A stretch of 64,000 nt of DNA from Natrinema pellirubrum DSM 15624 (GTDB taxonomy: Archaea > Halobacteriota > Halobacteria > Halobacteriales > Natrialbaceae): the NCBI RefSeq assembly GCF_000230735.2, contig NC_019962.1, forward strand, positions 496,001-560,000. Direction: 5' to 3'. Every line of letters begins with the position of its first letter. Within the stretch, counting starts at the first letter, position 1. Both the position numbers and the translations under genes were made by a program. The notes beneath the pieces were generated by a model, which saw only the letters and a program-made list of their open reading frames with translations, had not been told where the DNA came from and searched no databases. This document shows, one piece after another, positions 6,974-14,460 of the stretch.

Positions 6974-7974
6974 CGCTCTTCTGTAGGAGATTGTTGATAC
7001 TGGTGAGCTGCCGCTGTCGAGTCGAAGAGGACAAGGACACCGCGTCAGCGGTGTCCGACACGGATGATTCCGCTAGATGTGTTTGGGTCGGAATCGGTCG
7101 CAGCGGACCTGCTCCAACAGGTTCGCTGGCGTGACGGCGTTTCCTGTCCTCGCTGCCGTTCTGACCGAACGGTCAGAAACGGCAGCTACGGGCACTTTCA
7201 GCGGTATCTCTGTAAGGATTGCGGCCGCACGTTCAACGATAAGACCGGCACGATCTTCGCTCACTCGAAGATTGCGCTCCGCAAGTGGCTGTTTTCGATC
7301 TACGCGTTTTTGCGGTTTAACACGAGTCTCAGGCAGTTACAGTGCGAAATCGAGGTCACCTACAAAACGATCCACAGGCGTGTCGAGCGCTTCGCCGAAG
7401 CGCTTGACGTGCCGTCACTCGATCTCCGTGGCCCGGTCGAAATTGACGAGTTCTACGTCTCTGCCGGCTTGAAAGGCCGCGAGCGCGACCGCTGGTCGCG
7501 CTCTCGCGGCCTCTCTCGACGCGGGCGCGGAACATATGACCAGGACAAACCGCCCGTGTTCGTCCTCGTGGATCGTAGCACCGAGCAGCGGTACGTTGTG
7601 CCGGCGAAATCCGCAGACGAATCGACGATCCGGCTCCTGCTGGCTGAGCGCCAGCAGGAGCCTCTCACCGTCTATACCGACGGATTTAGCGCGTACGATC
7701 CGCTTGAAGAAGACGAGCAATTCGACCGCGAATACGTCGTTCACGGAGACGGTGAGTACGCCGATGACGCAGTCCACGTGAACACCTGCGAGAGCCACGC
7801 GTCGCTGGCGCGACGGTGGCTCTCGCCGCATCGAGGCATCTCAAAAGATCGTCTCACACAGTATCTCCGAGCGTTCCAACTCAGACGAGAACTCTACCGC
7901 AAACCCGGACGAGAAGCGCTCAAACACGCCGTTAAAGCCACTCTCTGAAATCAACAATGTGCTACACAAGAGCG
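6974..7974 (+). mobile_element. Complete IS1595-family (ISH4-type) insertion sequence
   Basis: The element is 1001 bp. Its ends are 25-bp imperfect inverted repeats, starting CGCTCTTCTGTAGGAG at 6974 and CGCTCTTGTGTAGCAC on the complement of the right end at 7974; both inner edges read ATTGTTGAT. A perfect 8-bp target duplication, CTAATTAA, flanks it at 6966-6973 and 7975-7982. It carries one transposase. Intact ends and target duplication mark it as a simple, undisturbed insertion. Confidence 0.93.
7064..7948 (+). CDS. IS1595-family transposase (ISH4 group)
   Basis: A 294-residue transposase. The N-terminus has a zinc ribbon, CPRCRSD....CKDCGRTFNDKTGT, followed by a helix-turn-helix region (KWLFSIYAFLRFNTSLRQLQ). 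The catalytic core shows VEIDEFYV (first Asp, about residue 128), VYTDGFSAYD (second Asp) and HVNTCESHASLARRWL towards the C-terminus, the DDN/DDE-type arrangement of IS1595. The frame is uninterrupted. Its gene fills the element at 6974-7974, which supports its assignment. Confidence 0.93.
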   Translation: MIPLDVFGSESVAADLLQQVRWRDGVSCPRCRSDRTVRNGSYGHFQRYLCKDCGRTFNDKTGTIFAHSKIALRKWLFSIYAFLRFNTSLRQLQCEIEVTYKTIHRRVERFAEALDVPSLDLRGPVEIDEFYVSAGLKGRERDRWSRSRGLSRRGRGTYDQDKPPVFVLVDRSTEQRYVVPAKSADESTIRLLLAERQQEPLTVYTDGFSAYDPLEEDEQFDREYVVHGDGEYADDAVHVNTCESHASLARRWLSPHRGISKDRLTQYLRAFQLRRELYRKPGREALKHAVKATL

Positions 7975-8238
7975 CTAATTAAAATCTCCGACTGACGAAG
8001 CTCAGAGGATTACAAGTGAGTTGACTACTGTATAATCACTAGCTGTTGAGCATGACACGGATTCTATGACACACTGATATACGAAACGCTGGCGCTGTCG
8101 CCTTGGCGACACCCCTTCTCGTCGAGATGATTCACCCCTGACCTCTTGGTCCGGAACCAAGGGCTCCGTCCACTGCGCGACGCGCCCTCGAGCGAAGCTC
8201 CCGCTAGGAAAACTATACCCAGTCCCGTTTCGATCCGC

Positions 8239-8520
8239 TCACCGCCCGCGTTCGGGCGCGGCCGAGTCCTCGAGCGCGACTCGAACTCCCTCGTCGTCGG
8301 CCGTGGCCCTGATCGAATAGCCGTGATAGTCGAACACAAGACTCTCGAAGCCCGCGGCGTCGGGTAGCGAGTCCAGCAGGTCGGGATCGATCGCGTCGTA
8401 GAGCGGTTCGAGCGCCGTTGGATCGGCATCCTCGAGTCGGGAGACGAGGTCGATGACGGCCATACTGAGCTGCTCGCCTTCACTGAGAGAAACGGCTGTC
8501 GTCTCGAGCGATTGCATCAC
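8239..8520 (-). CDS. HalOD1-like output domain protein
   Basis: A 93-residue stand-alone domain. The sequence VIDLVSRLEDADPTALEPLY, then AIDPDLLDSLPD, FDYHGYSIRATADDEGVRV is the usual HalOD1 pattern: valine-rich helix, DPxxLxPLYdaIDPdaLD, then the F-x-Y-x-G-Y strand. HalOD1 is a haloarchaeal domain found alone or attached to response regulators, and is thought to work in signal output. A sensor kinase lies about 1.1 kb away on the same strand, but gnd lies between them, so a direct pairing is only possible. Confidence 0.75.
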   Translation of the reverse strand: MMQSLETTAVSLSEGEQLSMAVIDLVSRLEDADPTALEPLYDAIDPDLLDSLPDAAGFESLVFDYHGYSIRATADDEGVRVALEDSAAPERGR

Positions 8521-8669
8521 TCCTGCTGGGTGGCCGTCGGTAAAGAAAATATCCCACTATTGCAGCCGATCCGTTCTGGACGAAACGATAGTCAGATGGC
8601 CAGACACGTGTGCGGCGGTGCGACGGCCCCGCTCGCGGTGCCCCGGTCGTGGCATCGCCGACTCGAGTG

Positions 8670-9569
8670 TCACTCCCGCCGGGGAACCTCGTGGCGACCG
8701 AAGCCGTATCGCAGGCGGTTTGCGAGCCGGCGCGAGAACCGGCCGTCGTCGGCCCGCGAGCCGAACCGCTCGGAGAGGGCGGTGTAGATCAGCGGCAGCG
8801 GGACCTCCTGCTCGAGGGCCTCCTGGACGGTCCAGGTGCCGGTCGAGCCGCCCTCGACGCGGTCGGCGACGGTGCCGAGATCGCTGCCCTCCTCGCGGAA
8901 GGCCTCCTCGCAGAGTTCCAGCAGCCACGAGCGGATCACCGCGCCGTTGTTCCAGACCGACGCGACCGATTCGAGGTCGAGGTCGTACCGGCCCTCGTGG
9001 AGCAGTTCGAACCCCTCGCCGTAGGCCTGCATCAGGGCGTACTCGACGCCGTTGTGGATCATCTTGACGTAGTGGCCGGAGCCGGCGGGCCCCATCCGGC
9101 CGTGGCCGTCCGGGCCCGTCGCGACGGCGTCGAAGACCGGCTCGAGTTCGTCGTAGGCCCACTGGGGGCCGCCGACCATCAGGGAAAAGCCCAGTTCCGC
9201 ACCGGCGGGGCCGCCGGAGGTGCCACAGTCGAGGTAGGCCGCGGGGCAGGACTCCGCGCGGCGCACCGAGTCCTCGAAGTAGGAGTTGCCGCCGTCGACC
9301 ACGACGTCGTCGCCGTCGAGGTGGGGCGCGAGTTCCTCGAGGGTGACGTCGACCGCCTCGCCGGCGGGGACCATCAGCCAGATGCGCTTGTCCGCGCCCA
9401 GCCGCTCGAGGAGGTCGTCGATGGAGTCGGCGGGGGTCGCGCCCGCGTCGGCGGCCGTCGCGACGGCTTCCTCGTCGAGGTCGAAGGCGACCACGTCGTG
9501 GCCCGCCGCGAGGGTTCGGTCGACGACGATCTGTCCCATTCGGCCGAGTCCGATTACGCCCAGTTGCAT
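8670..9569 (-). CDS. gnd: 6-phosphogluconate dehydrogenase, decarboxylating, short form
   Basis: It converts 6-phosphogluconate to ribulose 5-phosphate with CO2 release and NAD(P) reduction, part of pentose formation in haloarchaea. The 299-residue length fits the short GntZ-type enzymes rather than the 470-residue form. Visible features are the Rossmann motif GVIGLGRMG at residues 4-12, the substrate motif VDGGNSYFEDS near residue 92, CGTSGGPAGAELG (the family SGG signature), and GSGHYVKMIHNGVEYALMQ with the catalytic Lys and Asn near residue 175. A 63-base gap separates it from the sensor kinase upstream on the same strand. Confidence 0.93.
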   Translation of the reverse strand: MQLGVIGLGRMGQIVVDRTLAAGHDVVAFDLDEEAVATAADAGATPADSIDDLLERLGADKRIWLMVPAGEAVDVTLEELAPHLDGDDVVVDGGNSYFEDSVRRAESCPAAYLDCGTSGGPAGAELGFSLMVGGPQWAYDELEPVFDAVATGPDGHGRMGPAGSGHYVKMIHNGVEYALMQAYGEGFELLHEGRYDLDLESVASVWNNGAVIRSWLLELCEEAFREEGSDLGTVADRVEGGSTGTWTVQEALEQEVPLPLIYTALSERFGSRADDGRFSRRLANRLRYGFGRHEVPRRE

Positions 9570-9632
9570 GGATAGGGGTCGGCCGGCCGGTGTGGTAGGG
9601 GTTGCGGTTCCGGGTCCGCGGGCGCGTCGGGA

Positions 9633-11939
9633 TCAATCCCCGTCGGCCGACGGCGCGGGCTCGAGCGCGATCTCGACCCGGCTGCCGCCCAGGGCCGACT
9701 CGCTAAAGGAGACGCTGCCGCCGTAGCTGTCGACCATCCACCGGACCAGCCAGAGGCCGAGCCCGCTGCTGTGGGTCAACTGCGTGATGTCGCTCTCGCC
9801 GGTGACGACGTCGATCTCGGCGGGCGGGATGCCGGGCCCGTCGTCGGCGACCGCCAGCCGGACCCGACAGTCCTCGCGTGCCACGGCGATGTCGACGGTC
9901 GGCTCCGGACCCCCGTGTCGGATGGCGTTTTCGACGAGGTTCTCGACGACCAGTCCCAGCCCGGGGTCGGCCCAGGCCGAGGGGTCGTCGGCCGCCGAGA
10001 CGGAGACGGTCGCGCCGTCGGTGTCGAGCCCCTCGACGGTCTCCGTGACGGTCGCGGCGACGTCGATCGGCTCGAGGTCACCGTCGCGATCGAGCGCGTA
10101 CTGGATGGCACGGGTCTTCTCGCTGGTACCCGCGAGGTCGGCCGCGGTCTCTCTGAGCGTGTCGGCCGCGGCCACGAGGTCCGGGTCGTCGAGCCGTTCG
10201 CGGAGGAGTTCGGCGTAGCCGATGACGACGGTGAGGTCGTTCCGGAGGTTGTGCCGGAGGACGCGATTGAGGACCTGCAGGTACTGTTCGCGTTCCTTGC
10301 GCTTGGTGATGTCCCTGACGACGCTGACGGTGCCGTGGAACTCGTCGTCGTCGCCGTCGTGGGGCAACAGCGAACACTCGATCTCGACCGGGAACCGGTC
10401 CCCGTCGGCGGTCGTGTAGGTGGCTTCGAAGGCCCCGCTATCACAGTCGGCGTCCGAGAGCAGGTCCTCGATGTGGTCGACCGCGCGGTCGTAGGACTCG
10501 TCGGCGAAGATGCGGGATACGGGCTCGCCGACGAGTTCGTCGCGATCGTAGCCCAACCGCTCGGCGAGCGGGTCGGTCACGAGCGTCAGGCGAGCGTCGC
10601 CGTCGATGGCGTACACCATCCCCTCGACAGTCTCGAGGATCTGCTCGTGGCGCAGCAACTCCTCGCCGCGTTCGGCCCGTTCTAAGGCGGCGGCCGCGCT
10701 GGCGGTCAGCAGCCGCGCGAGCTGGACGTGTTGGTCGTCGAACGCGTCGACGACCGGCGACCCGACGTTGAGCAACCCGTGGTCCCCGAGCGGGACGCAC
10801 ATGCCGGCCTGCAACCGTTCGTACTCGTGTGGTGAGTTAGTCCGGAGGTCCTCGATGAGGACCGGTTCGCCCCGGCGAAACGCCTCTCCCATCGGCCCCT
10901 CGCCGAGGCCGACTCGCGTTCGCTTTCGGATTCCATCGCCGCTTGCCTCCGAGACGGCCGTCAGGACGAGATCGTCGGTCTCGGCGTCGTGAAGCCGGAC
11001 CGTGGCGAGATCGAACCCGAGGACGCGTTCGGCGGCCTCGACGACGACCTCCGAGACGTCGGCGCGTGACTCACAGGCAAACAGCGAGCGGGTCGTCTCG
11101 AGCAACCCGGTGACGACGTCCGTACGGCGGCGGCGTTCGGTCACGTCGCGGACGACACAGACGAACGCGATATCCTCCGGACCGGCCGCCGAAAGCGGCG
11201 TGACGTTGGCCTCGACGTGGACGACTCCGCCGTCGACTCGCCGGAGTTCGGTTTCGACCGTTTCGCCAGGGGTCGGTGATCCGACTGCGGCCATCCAGTC
11301 ACGGTACGCAGCTTCGTCGATGATCGACGCCGCCGAACGCCCGACGAGACCCTCTCGGTCAGCACCCACGAGATCGGCGAAGGCATCGTTGACGTGGACG
11401 AATCGCCGATCCGAATCGACGACGATGACGGCGTCGTCGAACCGACCGAGGATCGCGTCGCGCTCCGCAGGCCCGACCGGTGGGGCCTGCCCGTCAGCCG
11501 TTTCCGTCCGCGCGGTGAGGTCGGTTCCCACGTCGGCCGAAGCGGGCGATTCGGTCGCGGCGTCGACCGTGGCCGGTCGGATCGGGCTGTCTCCCCCGCC
11601 GGTCGAGAGGGCCTCGATGCGATCGATGAGGGATGGGTCGCCCGTCCGGACGACGTACTCCGTCGCGCCGGCTCGCGTCGCCGCGGCCGCGGCGCTCCCA
11701 TCGGGCGTCGCCGTCGTATAAATGATCGGCACCGTCGGTGCAACGTCGCGGACCGTGGCGACGGTTTCGACGCGGTCGCTGCCGGTCCCGTCGACGATCA
11801 CACAGTCGACGCGCGTCGTCTCGAGGCAGTCGACGACCGTCGCCCGGTCGCCCGCCGTGACCACGTCGAAGGCGGCGTCGAGGTCACACGGCGGCGTCGG
11901 ATTACCGACGAAAACGACGTGCTGGCCGGCTCGGGACAC
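9633..11939 (-). CDS. Multi-domain sensor histidine kinase (REC-like, PAS, GAF, PAS, kinase)
   Basis: A 768-residue cytosolic sensor with no membrane helix. Order: a receiver-like domain (residues 1-115, DCVIVDGTG and later GATEYVVR); a PAS domain (about 165-275, GRFDDAVIVVDSDRRFVHVN); a GAF domain (about 285-430, including RVGLGEGPMGEAFRRGEPV); a second PAS (about 435-555, ending VVRDITKRKEREQYL); and the kinase core. The phospho-acceptor is His in RVLRHNLRNDLTVVIGYAE near residue 564, followed by the N box ENLVENAIRHG, DDGPGIP and SSGLGLWLVRWM. It should sense intracellular or diffusible signals, probably redox, light or gas. No cognate response regulator is adjacent. Confidence 0.93.
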   Translation of the reverse strand: MSRAGQHVVFVGNPTPPCDLDAAFDVVTAGDRATVVDCLETTRVDCVIVDGTGSDRVETVATVRDVAPTVPIIYTTATPDGSAAAAATRAGATEYVVRTGDPSLIDRIEALSTGGGDSPIRPATVDAATESPASADVGTDLTARTETADGQAPPVGPAERDAILGRFDDAVIVVDSDRRFVHVNDAFADLVGADREGLVGRSAASIIDEAAYRDWMAAVGSPTPGETVETELRRVDGGVVHVEANVTPLSAAGPEDIAFVCVVRDVTERRRRTDVVTGLLETTRSLFACESRADVSEVVVEAAERVLGFDLATVRLHDAETDDLVLTAVSEASGDGIRKRTRVGLGEGPMGEAFRRGEPVLIEDLRTNSPHEYERLQAGMCVPLGDHGLLNVGSPVVDAFDDQHVQLARLLTASAAAALERAERGEELLRHEQILETVEGMVYAIDGDARLTLVTDPLAERLGYDRDELVGEPVSRIFADESYDRAVDHIEDLLSDADCDSGAFEATYTTADGDRFPVEIECSLLPHDGDDDEFHGTVSVVRDITKRKEREQYLQVLNRVLRHNLRNDLTVVIGYAELLRERLDDPDLVAAADTLRETAADLAGTSEKTRAIQYALDRDGDLEPIDVAATVTETVEGLDTDGATVSVSAADDPSAWADPGLGLVVENLVENAIRHGGPEPTVDIAVAREDCRVRLAVADDGPGIPPAEIDVVTGESDITQLTHSSGLGLWLVRWMVDSYGGSVSFSESALGGSRVEIALEPAPSADGD

Positions 11940-12008
11940 GGTCTGGCCAACGGTTGGTGCCGTTGGTCATTAATGTTGTGGCGAGATACCATGGGTCGAG
12001 GGAGCAAC

Positions 12009-12443
12009 CTACGCGATCGGTTCCTCGAGGCGCGCCCAGCCGATCGCATCGAGGACGACGATGCGGTCGTTGTACCGAACGTAGACCCCGTTGTACCCGT
12101 GATCGTCGGCGTCGTAGTACGGCAGCGACTGGCGGATCCGGTCGACGACCGACCACGCGCCGTCGCGCTCGAGCGTGACATGTTCCCACTCCTCATGTGC
12201 GCCGTTGCGGACTGCGCGATCGAGCGCCTGTCGCGCGCCGGGAATTCGGCCAAGCCGTTCCGCCGAGGCGTCGACGACCGTGACGTCGTCGGGGACCTCG
12301 TCCGGCCCGATGACCCGTGCGCCGAGGTCGGCTTTCGATCGCGAGGCGCCGGTCGCCGACCGGTCCGAACTGAGTACGTAGCCGGCGACGGCGGCCGTCC
12401 CGACCGCAAGCAGTGATAGTGCCATGTCCTTACCCCTGATCAT
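12009..12443 (-). CDS. Hypothetical membrane-anchored haloarchaeal protein
   Basis: 144 residues: a hydrophobic N-terminus (MALSLLAVGTAAVAGYVLSS) that would act as a signal anchor, then an acidic soluble domain with VRYNDRIVVLDAIGWARLEE at the end. The ATG at 12443 or the in-frame ATG at 12425 could start it. A TATA-like AGATACTTAG about 25 bases before 12443 favours the longer leaderless form. The family is not recognised. It is separated from the kinase gene by about 70 bases. Confidence 0.6.
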   Translation of the reverse strand: MIRGKDMALSLLAVGTAAVAGYVLSSDRSATGASRSKADLGARVIGPDEVPDDVTVVDASAERLGRIPGARQALDRAVRNGAHEEWEHVTLERDGAWSVVDRIRQSLPYYDADDHGYNGVYVRYNDRIVVLDAIGWARLEEPIA

Positions 12444-12533
12444 TAGCGAGTACCTTACAGTAACTGACTAAGTATCTTTCGCAAGAACGTTCGTTGCGAA
12501 GATGTTCCGACGGAAACCGATCGTCAGTCGCCG

Positions 12534-12998
12534 CTACAGGAAGCTAGCGACGTTGCCCGACAGCAGCCCCGCAACCACCAGCAGGCCGACGGCTGCGATC
12601 GCCGCCGCACGGAAAACGGGCAGGGCGTCGCGGGCCGGCTCGCGGATCTTCTTGCCGGTGAGGCCGGTCTCGAGTCGCTTCGTCCCGATCTCGACGAGGG
12701 CGGTCAGCGCCAGCCAGAGCGCGACCATCGAGAGGACGAGGTGGCCGTTCGTCGAGCCAAAGAGCGTGTCGCTGGTGTAGATCCGTCCCGCCAGATGCCC
12801 GCCCGAGAGAAAGAGGACGAGCGAACTCACGCGCGAGACGGTGGTCAGCTTCCCCGAGATCACCTCGAGCGGGTGGGTCGTGTTGAACGCGCCGTCGCGT
12901 GCCAGCGGCAAGACGACGGCGGCGACGAAACAGACGCTGCCGGCCCAGAGGGCCGCGAAGACGAGATGAAGTGTTCTGGCTGCGAGAACGTCGATCAT
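12534..12998 (-). CDS. CopD-family-like four-helix membrane protein
   Basis: 154 residues with about four hydrophobic helices: LVFAALWAGSVCFVAAVVLP, VSSLVLFLSGGHLAG, HLVLSMVALWLALTALVEIG and AAIAAVGLLVVAGLLSG. An N-terminal RTLHLVFAALWAG motif resembles the CopD/YcdI type, in which a His in helix 1 and further polar residues may bind haem or copper. The start at 12998 was chosen because the upstream extension is Arg-rich and not protein-like. Substrate and role are unproven. Confidence 0.65.
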   Translation of the reverse strand: MIDVLAARTLHLVFAALWAGSVCFVAAVVLPLARDGAFNTTHPLEVISGKLTTVSRVSSLVLFLSGGHLAGRIYTSDTLFGSTNGHLVLSMVALWLALTALVEIGTKRLETGLTGKKIREPARDALPVFRAAAIAAVGLLVVAGLLSGNVASFL

Positions 12999-13078
12999 AC
13001 GGCATCGCTCGAACAGCGGGCGTATCAGCGTTCCGACTTCGGATCGCCGGACTGTCGCGACGGCTGTCGTGTCCGCGG

Positions 13079-13633
13079 TCACTCGAGCCAGTCGGGCGTC
13101 CACGCGACCAGCCGTCGCCGACAGAGCGCGTACAGCAGCGACACCGCGAGGCCGCCAGCGGCGGCGGTGCGGAGCCATCCCTCGAAGACGAGCAGGGCCG
13201 GAACCGCGAGTGCGACGCCGAGAACGGCGTCTTCCGGCGCGCCGTCGTAGCGGATCCAGCGCCGCGGCCGGAGCCAGCGGCCGCGCACGTGATCGTAGAC
13301 CGCGCGGTCGGAGCGGTCGTTCCACGGGTCCATCTCCGGCCCGCCGCCGATCGAGTCACTGGCGGCGTGAAGCCAGGCCGTGACCGCGAACGCGGCGACC
13401 GCAAGCGTCGCGCTCGCCGGAGCGACGGCCGCGACGGCGAGGGCGGGGACGGCGGCCGCGAGCCCGGCGACCGGAAAGTGAAACGTCCGCCGATGCGCGA
13501 ACGCGAGGTCGAGATCGGGAGCCAGTCCGCCGAGGATCGCCCCGAGCGCGAGCGCCGTCCCGAACTCGGGAACGTGGTACGCGACGGGGGCGACGACCGC
13601 AAGCCCGGTGAACACGTGCGTGGTCGCCATCAT
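13079..13633 (-). CDS. Membrane-bound metal-dependent hydrolase, YdjM/DUF457 family
   Basis: 184 residues with several hydrophobic helices and the family pattern MATTHVFTGLAVVAPVAY at the start, then GAILGGLAPDLDLAFAHRRT and an AWLHAASDSIGGGPEMDPW motif. The conserved His and Asp residues (TH, PDLD, HRR, H..SD) form the presumed metal site of these DUF457 proteins. Their substrate is not established; haloarchaeal members are annotated only as metal-dependent hydrolases. It is transcribed in the same direction as the dUTPase upstream, 43 bases away, so they may form a transcription unit. Confidence 0.8.
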   Translation of the reverse strand: MMATTHVFTGLAVVAPVAYHVPEFGTALALGAILGGLAPDLDLAFAHRRTFHFPVAGLAAAVPALAVAAVAPASATLAVAAFAVTAWLHAASDSIGGGPEMDPWNDRSDRAVYDHVRGRWLRPRRWIRYDGAPEDAVLGVALAVPALLVFEGWLRTAAAGGLAVSLLYALCRRRLVAWTPDWLE

Positions 13634-13675
13634 CGGTACGAGCGGCTACGAGGGGAACGGCAAAAACGGCCGCGG

Positions 13676-14158
13676 TCACTCGAGGTTTTCGCCCTGATAG
13701 CTCCCCTCGTAGACGTCCTCGTGGTCGGCCCTGGCAAAGACCAGTTGGGCGATCCGCGCCCCGCGCTCGAGTTCGATGTCGTGGTGGACCTGCAACAGGC
13801 CCTCGCCGCGGCCCTCGTAGCCGGCGTCCCAGACGGCCGTGTTGAGCATACAGGAGTTGCGCATGAGCGACGACCGGGGGTAGACGAAGCCGATGTGGCC
13901 CTCCGGGATCGCGATCCGCTCGCCGTACCGGACGACGTAGGCCCCCTTCGGCAGGTAATAGGTGTCGGGATCGGCCTCCTCGAGTTCCTCGAGCGGGCGG
14001 GCGATCCGGTCGCCGATCTCCTTGCCGTCCCGGGTGATGCGGCCCGGTTCTAACTGCTCGAAGACGACGTCGGCGGTCAGGTCAACCCCGTTGGGCTGGA
14101 CCTGCTCGTCGGTCGTCGGCGAAACGTGGTCGGCGACGAACGCACCGGAACGGAACAT
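13676..14158 (-). CDS. dut: dUTPase / dCTP deaminase-family nucleotide hydrolase
   Basis: 160 residues. It hydrolyses dUTP to dUMP, keeping uracil out of DNA and supplying the thymidylate precursor. Family signs are VQPNGVDLTADVVFE, the phosphate-binding YPRSSLMRNSCMLN near residue 100, and AVWDAGYEGRGEGLLQVHH with the Asp/Tyr/Gly nucleotide contacts. The same fold includes dCTP deaminases (about 190-200 residues); the shorter length favours the haloarchaeal dUTPase. It starts about 300 bases from the divergent aconitase gene. Confidence 0.85.
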   Translation of the reverse strand: MFRSGAFVADHVSPTTDEQVQPNGVDLTADVVFEQLEPGRITRDGKEIGDRIARPLEELEEADPDTYYLPKGAYVVRYGERIAIPEGHIGFVYPRSSLMRNSCMLNTAVWDAGYEGRGEGLLQVHHDIELERGARIAQLVFARADHEDVYEGSYQGENLE

Positions 14159-14460
14159 CGTGTTGGTTCGACGCCGCGGCGGCGAGAAAAGCGTATCCGT
14201 TCGCGGTGACCCGACGGTGCGGTAGCATCCGTCACGCCGCGACCCAGTCCGTCACGATCCCATCCACCGGTTCGTGCCGGCCGGACCGTCGTCGCGTGCC
14301 CCTTGCCGGAGCATCTGGTCCTGGTGAAACTGCGTTCAACGAACGGGCAGCCGACCGGCAATATTTACGGATCGCGTTCCGATTCGGGAGGTGGTATTGG
14401 GCCCTACATCGGTAGAAACACGCTGGATTTATCAGGACGGACGGCCGACTTTTGGGTGCT
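14159..14460. promoter_or_regulatory. Divergent promoter region of dut and aconitase
   Basis: About 300 bases without a gene. A TATA-like GGATTTATCAG at about 14424-14434 sits some 27-35 bases before the aconitase ATG at 14461, fitting a leaderless message. A second AT-rich patch, CAATATTTACG, lies near 14361-14371. No known riboswitch or RNA gene was recognised here. Confidence 0.5.

Noticed and set aside
8610-9575. Plus-strand open frame opposite gnd
   Set aside because: gnd on the minus strand has all family motifs; the plus-strand translation is Val/Gly/Arg-rich and featureless.
9771-10685. Plus-strand open frame opposite the sensor kinase
   Set aside because: It mirrors the kinase core codons and has no own start signal or motif.
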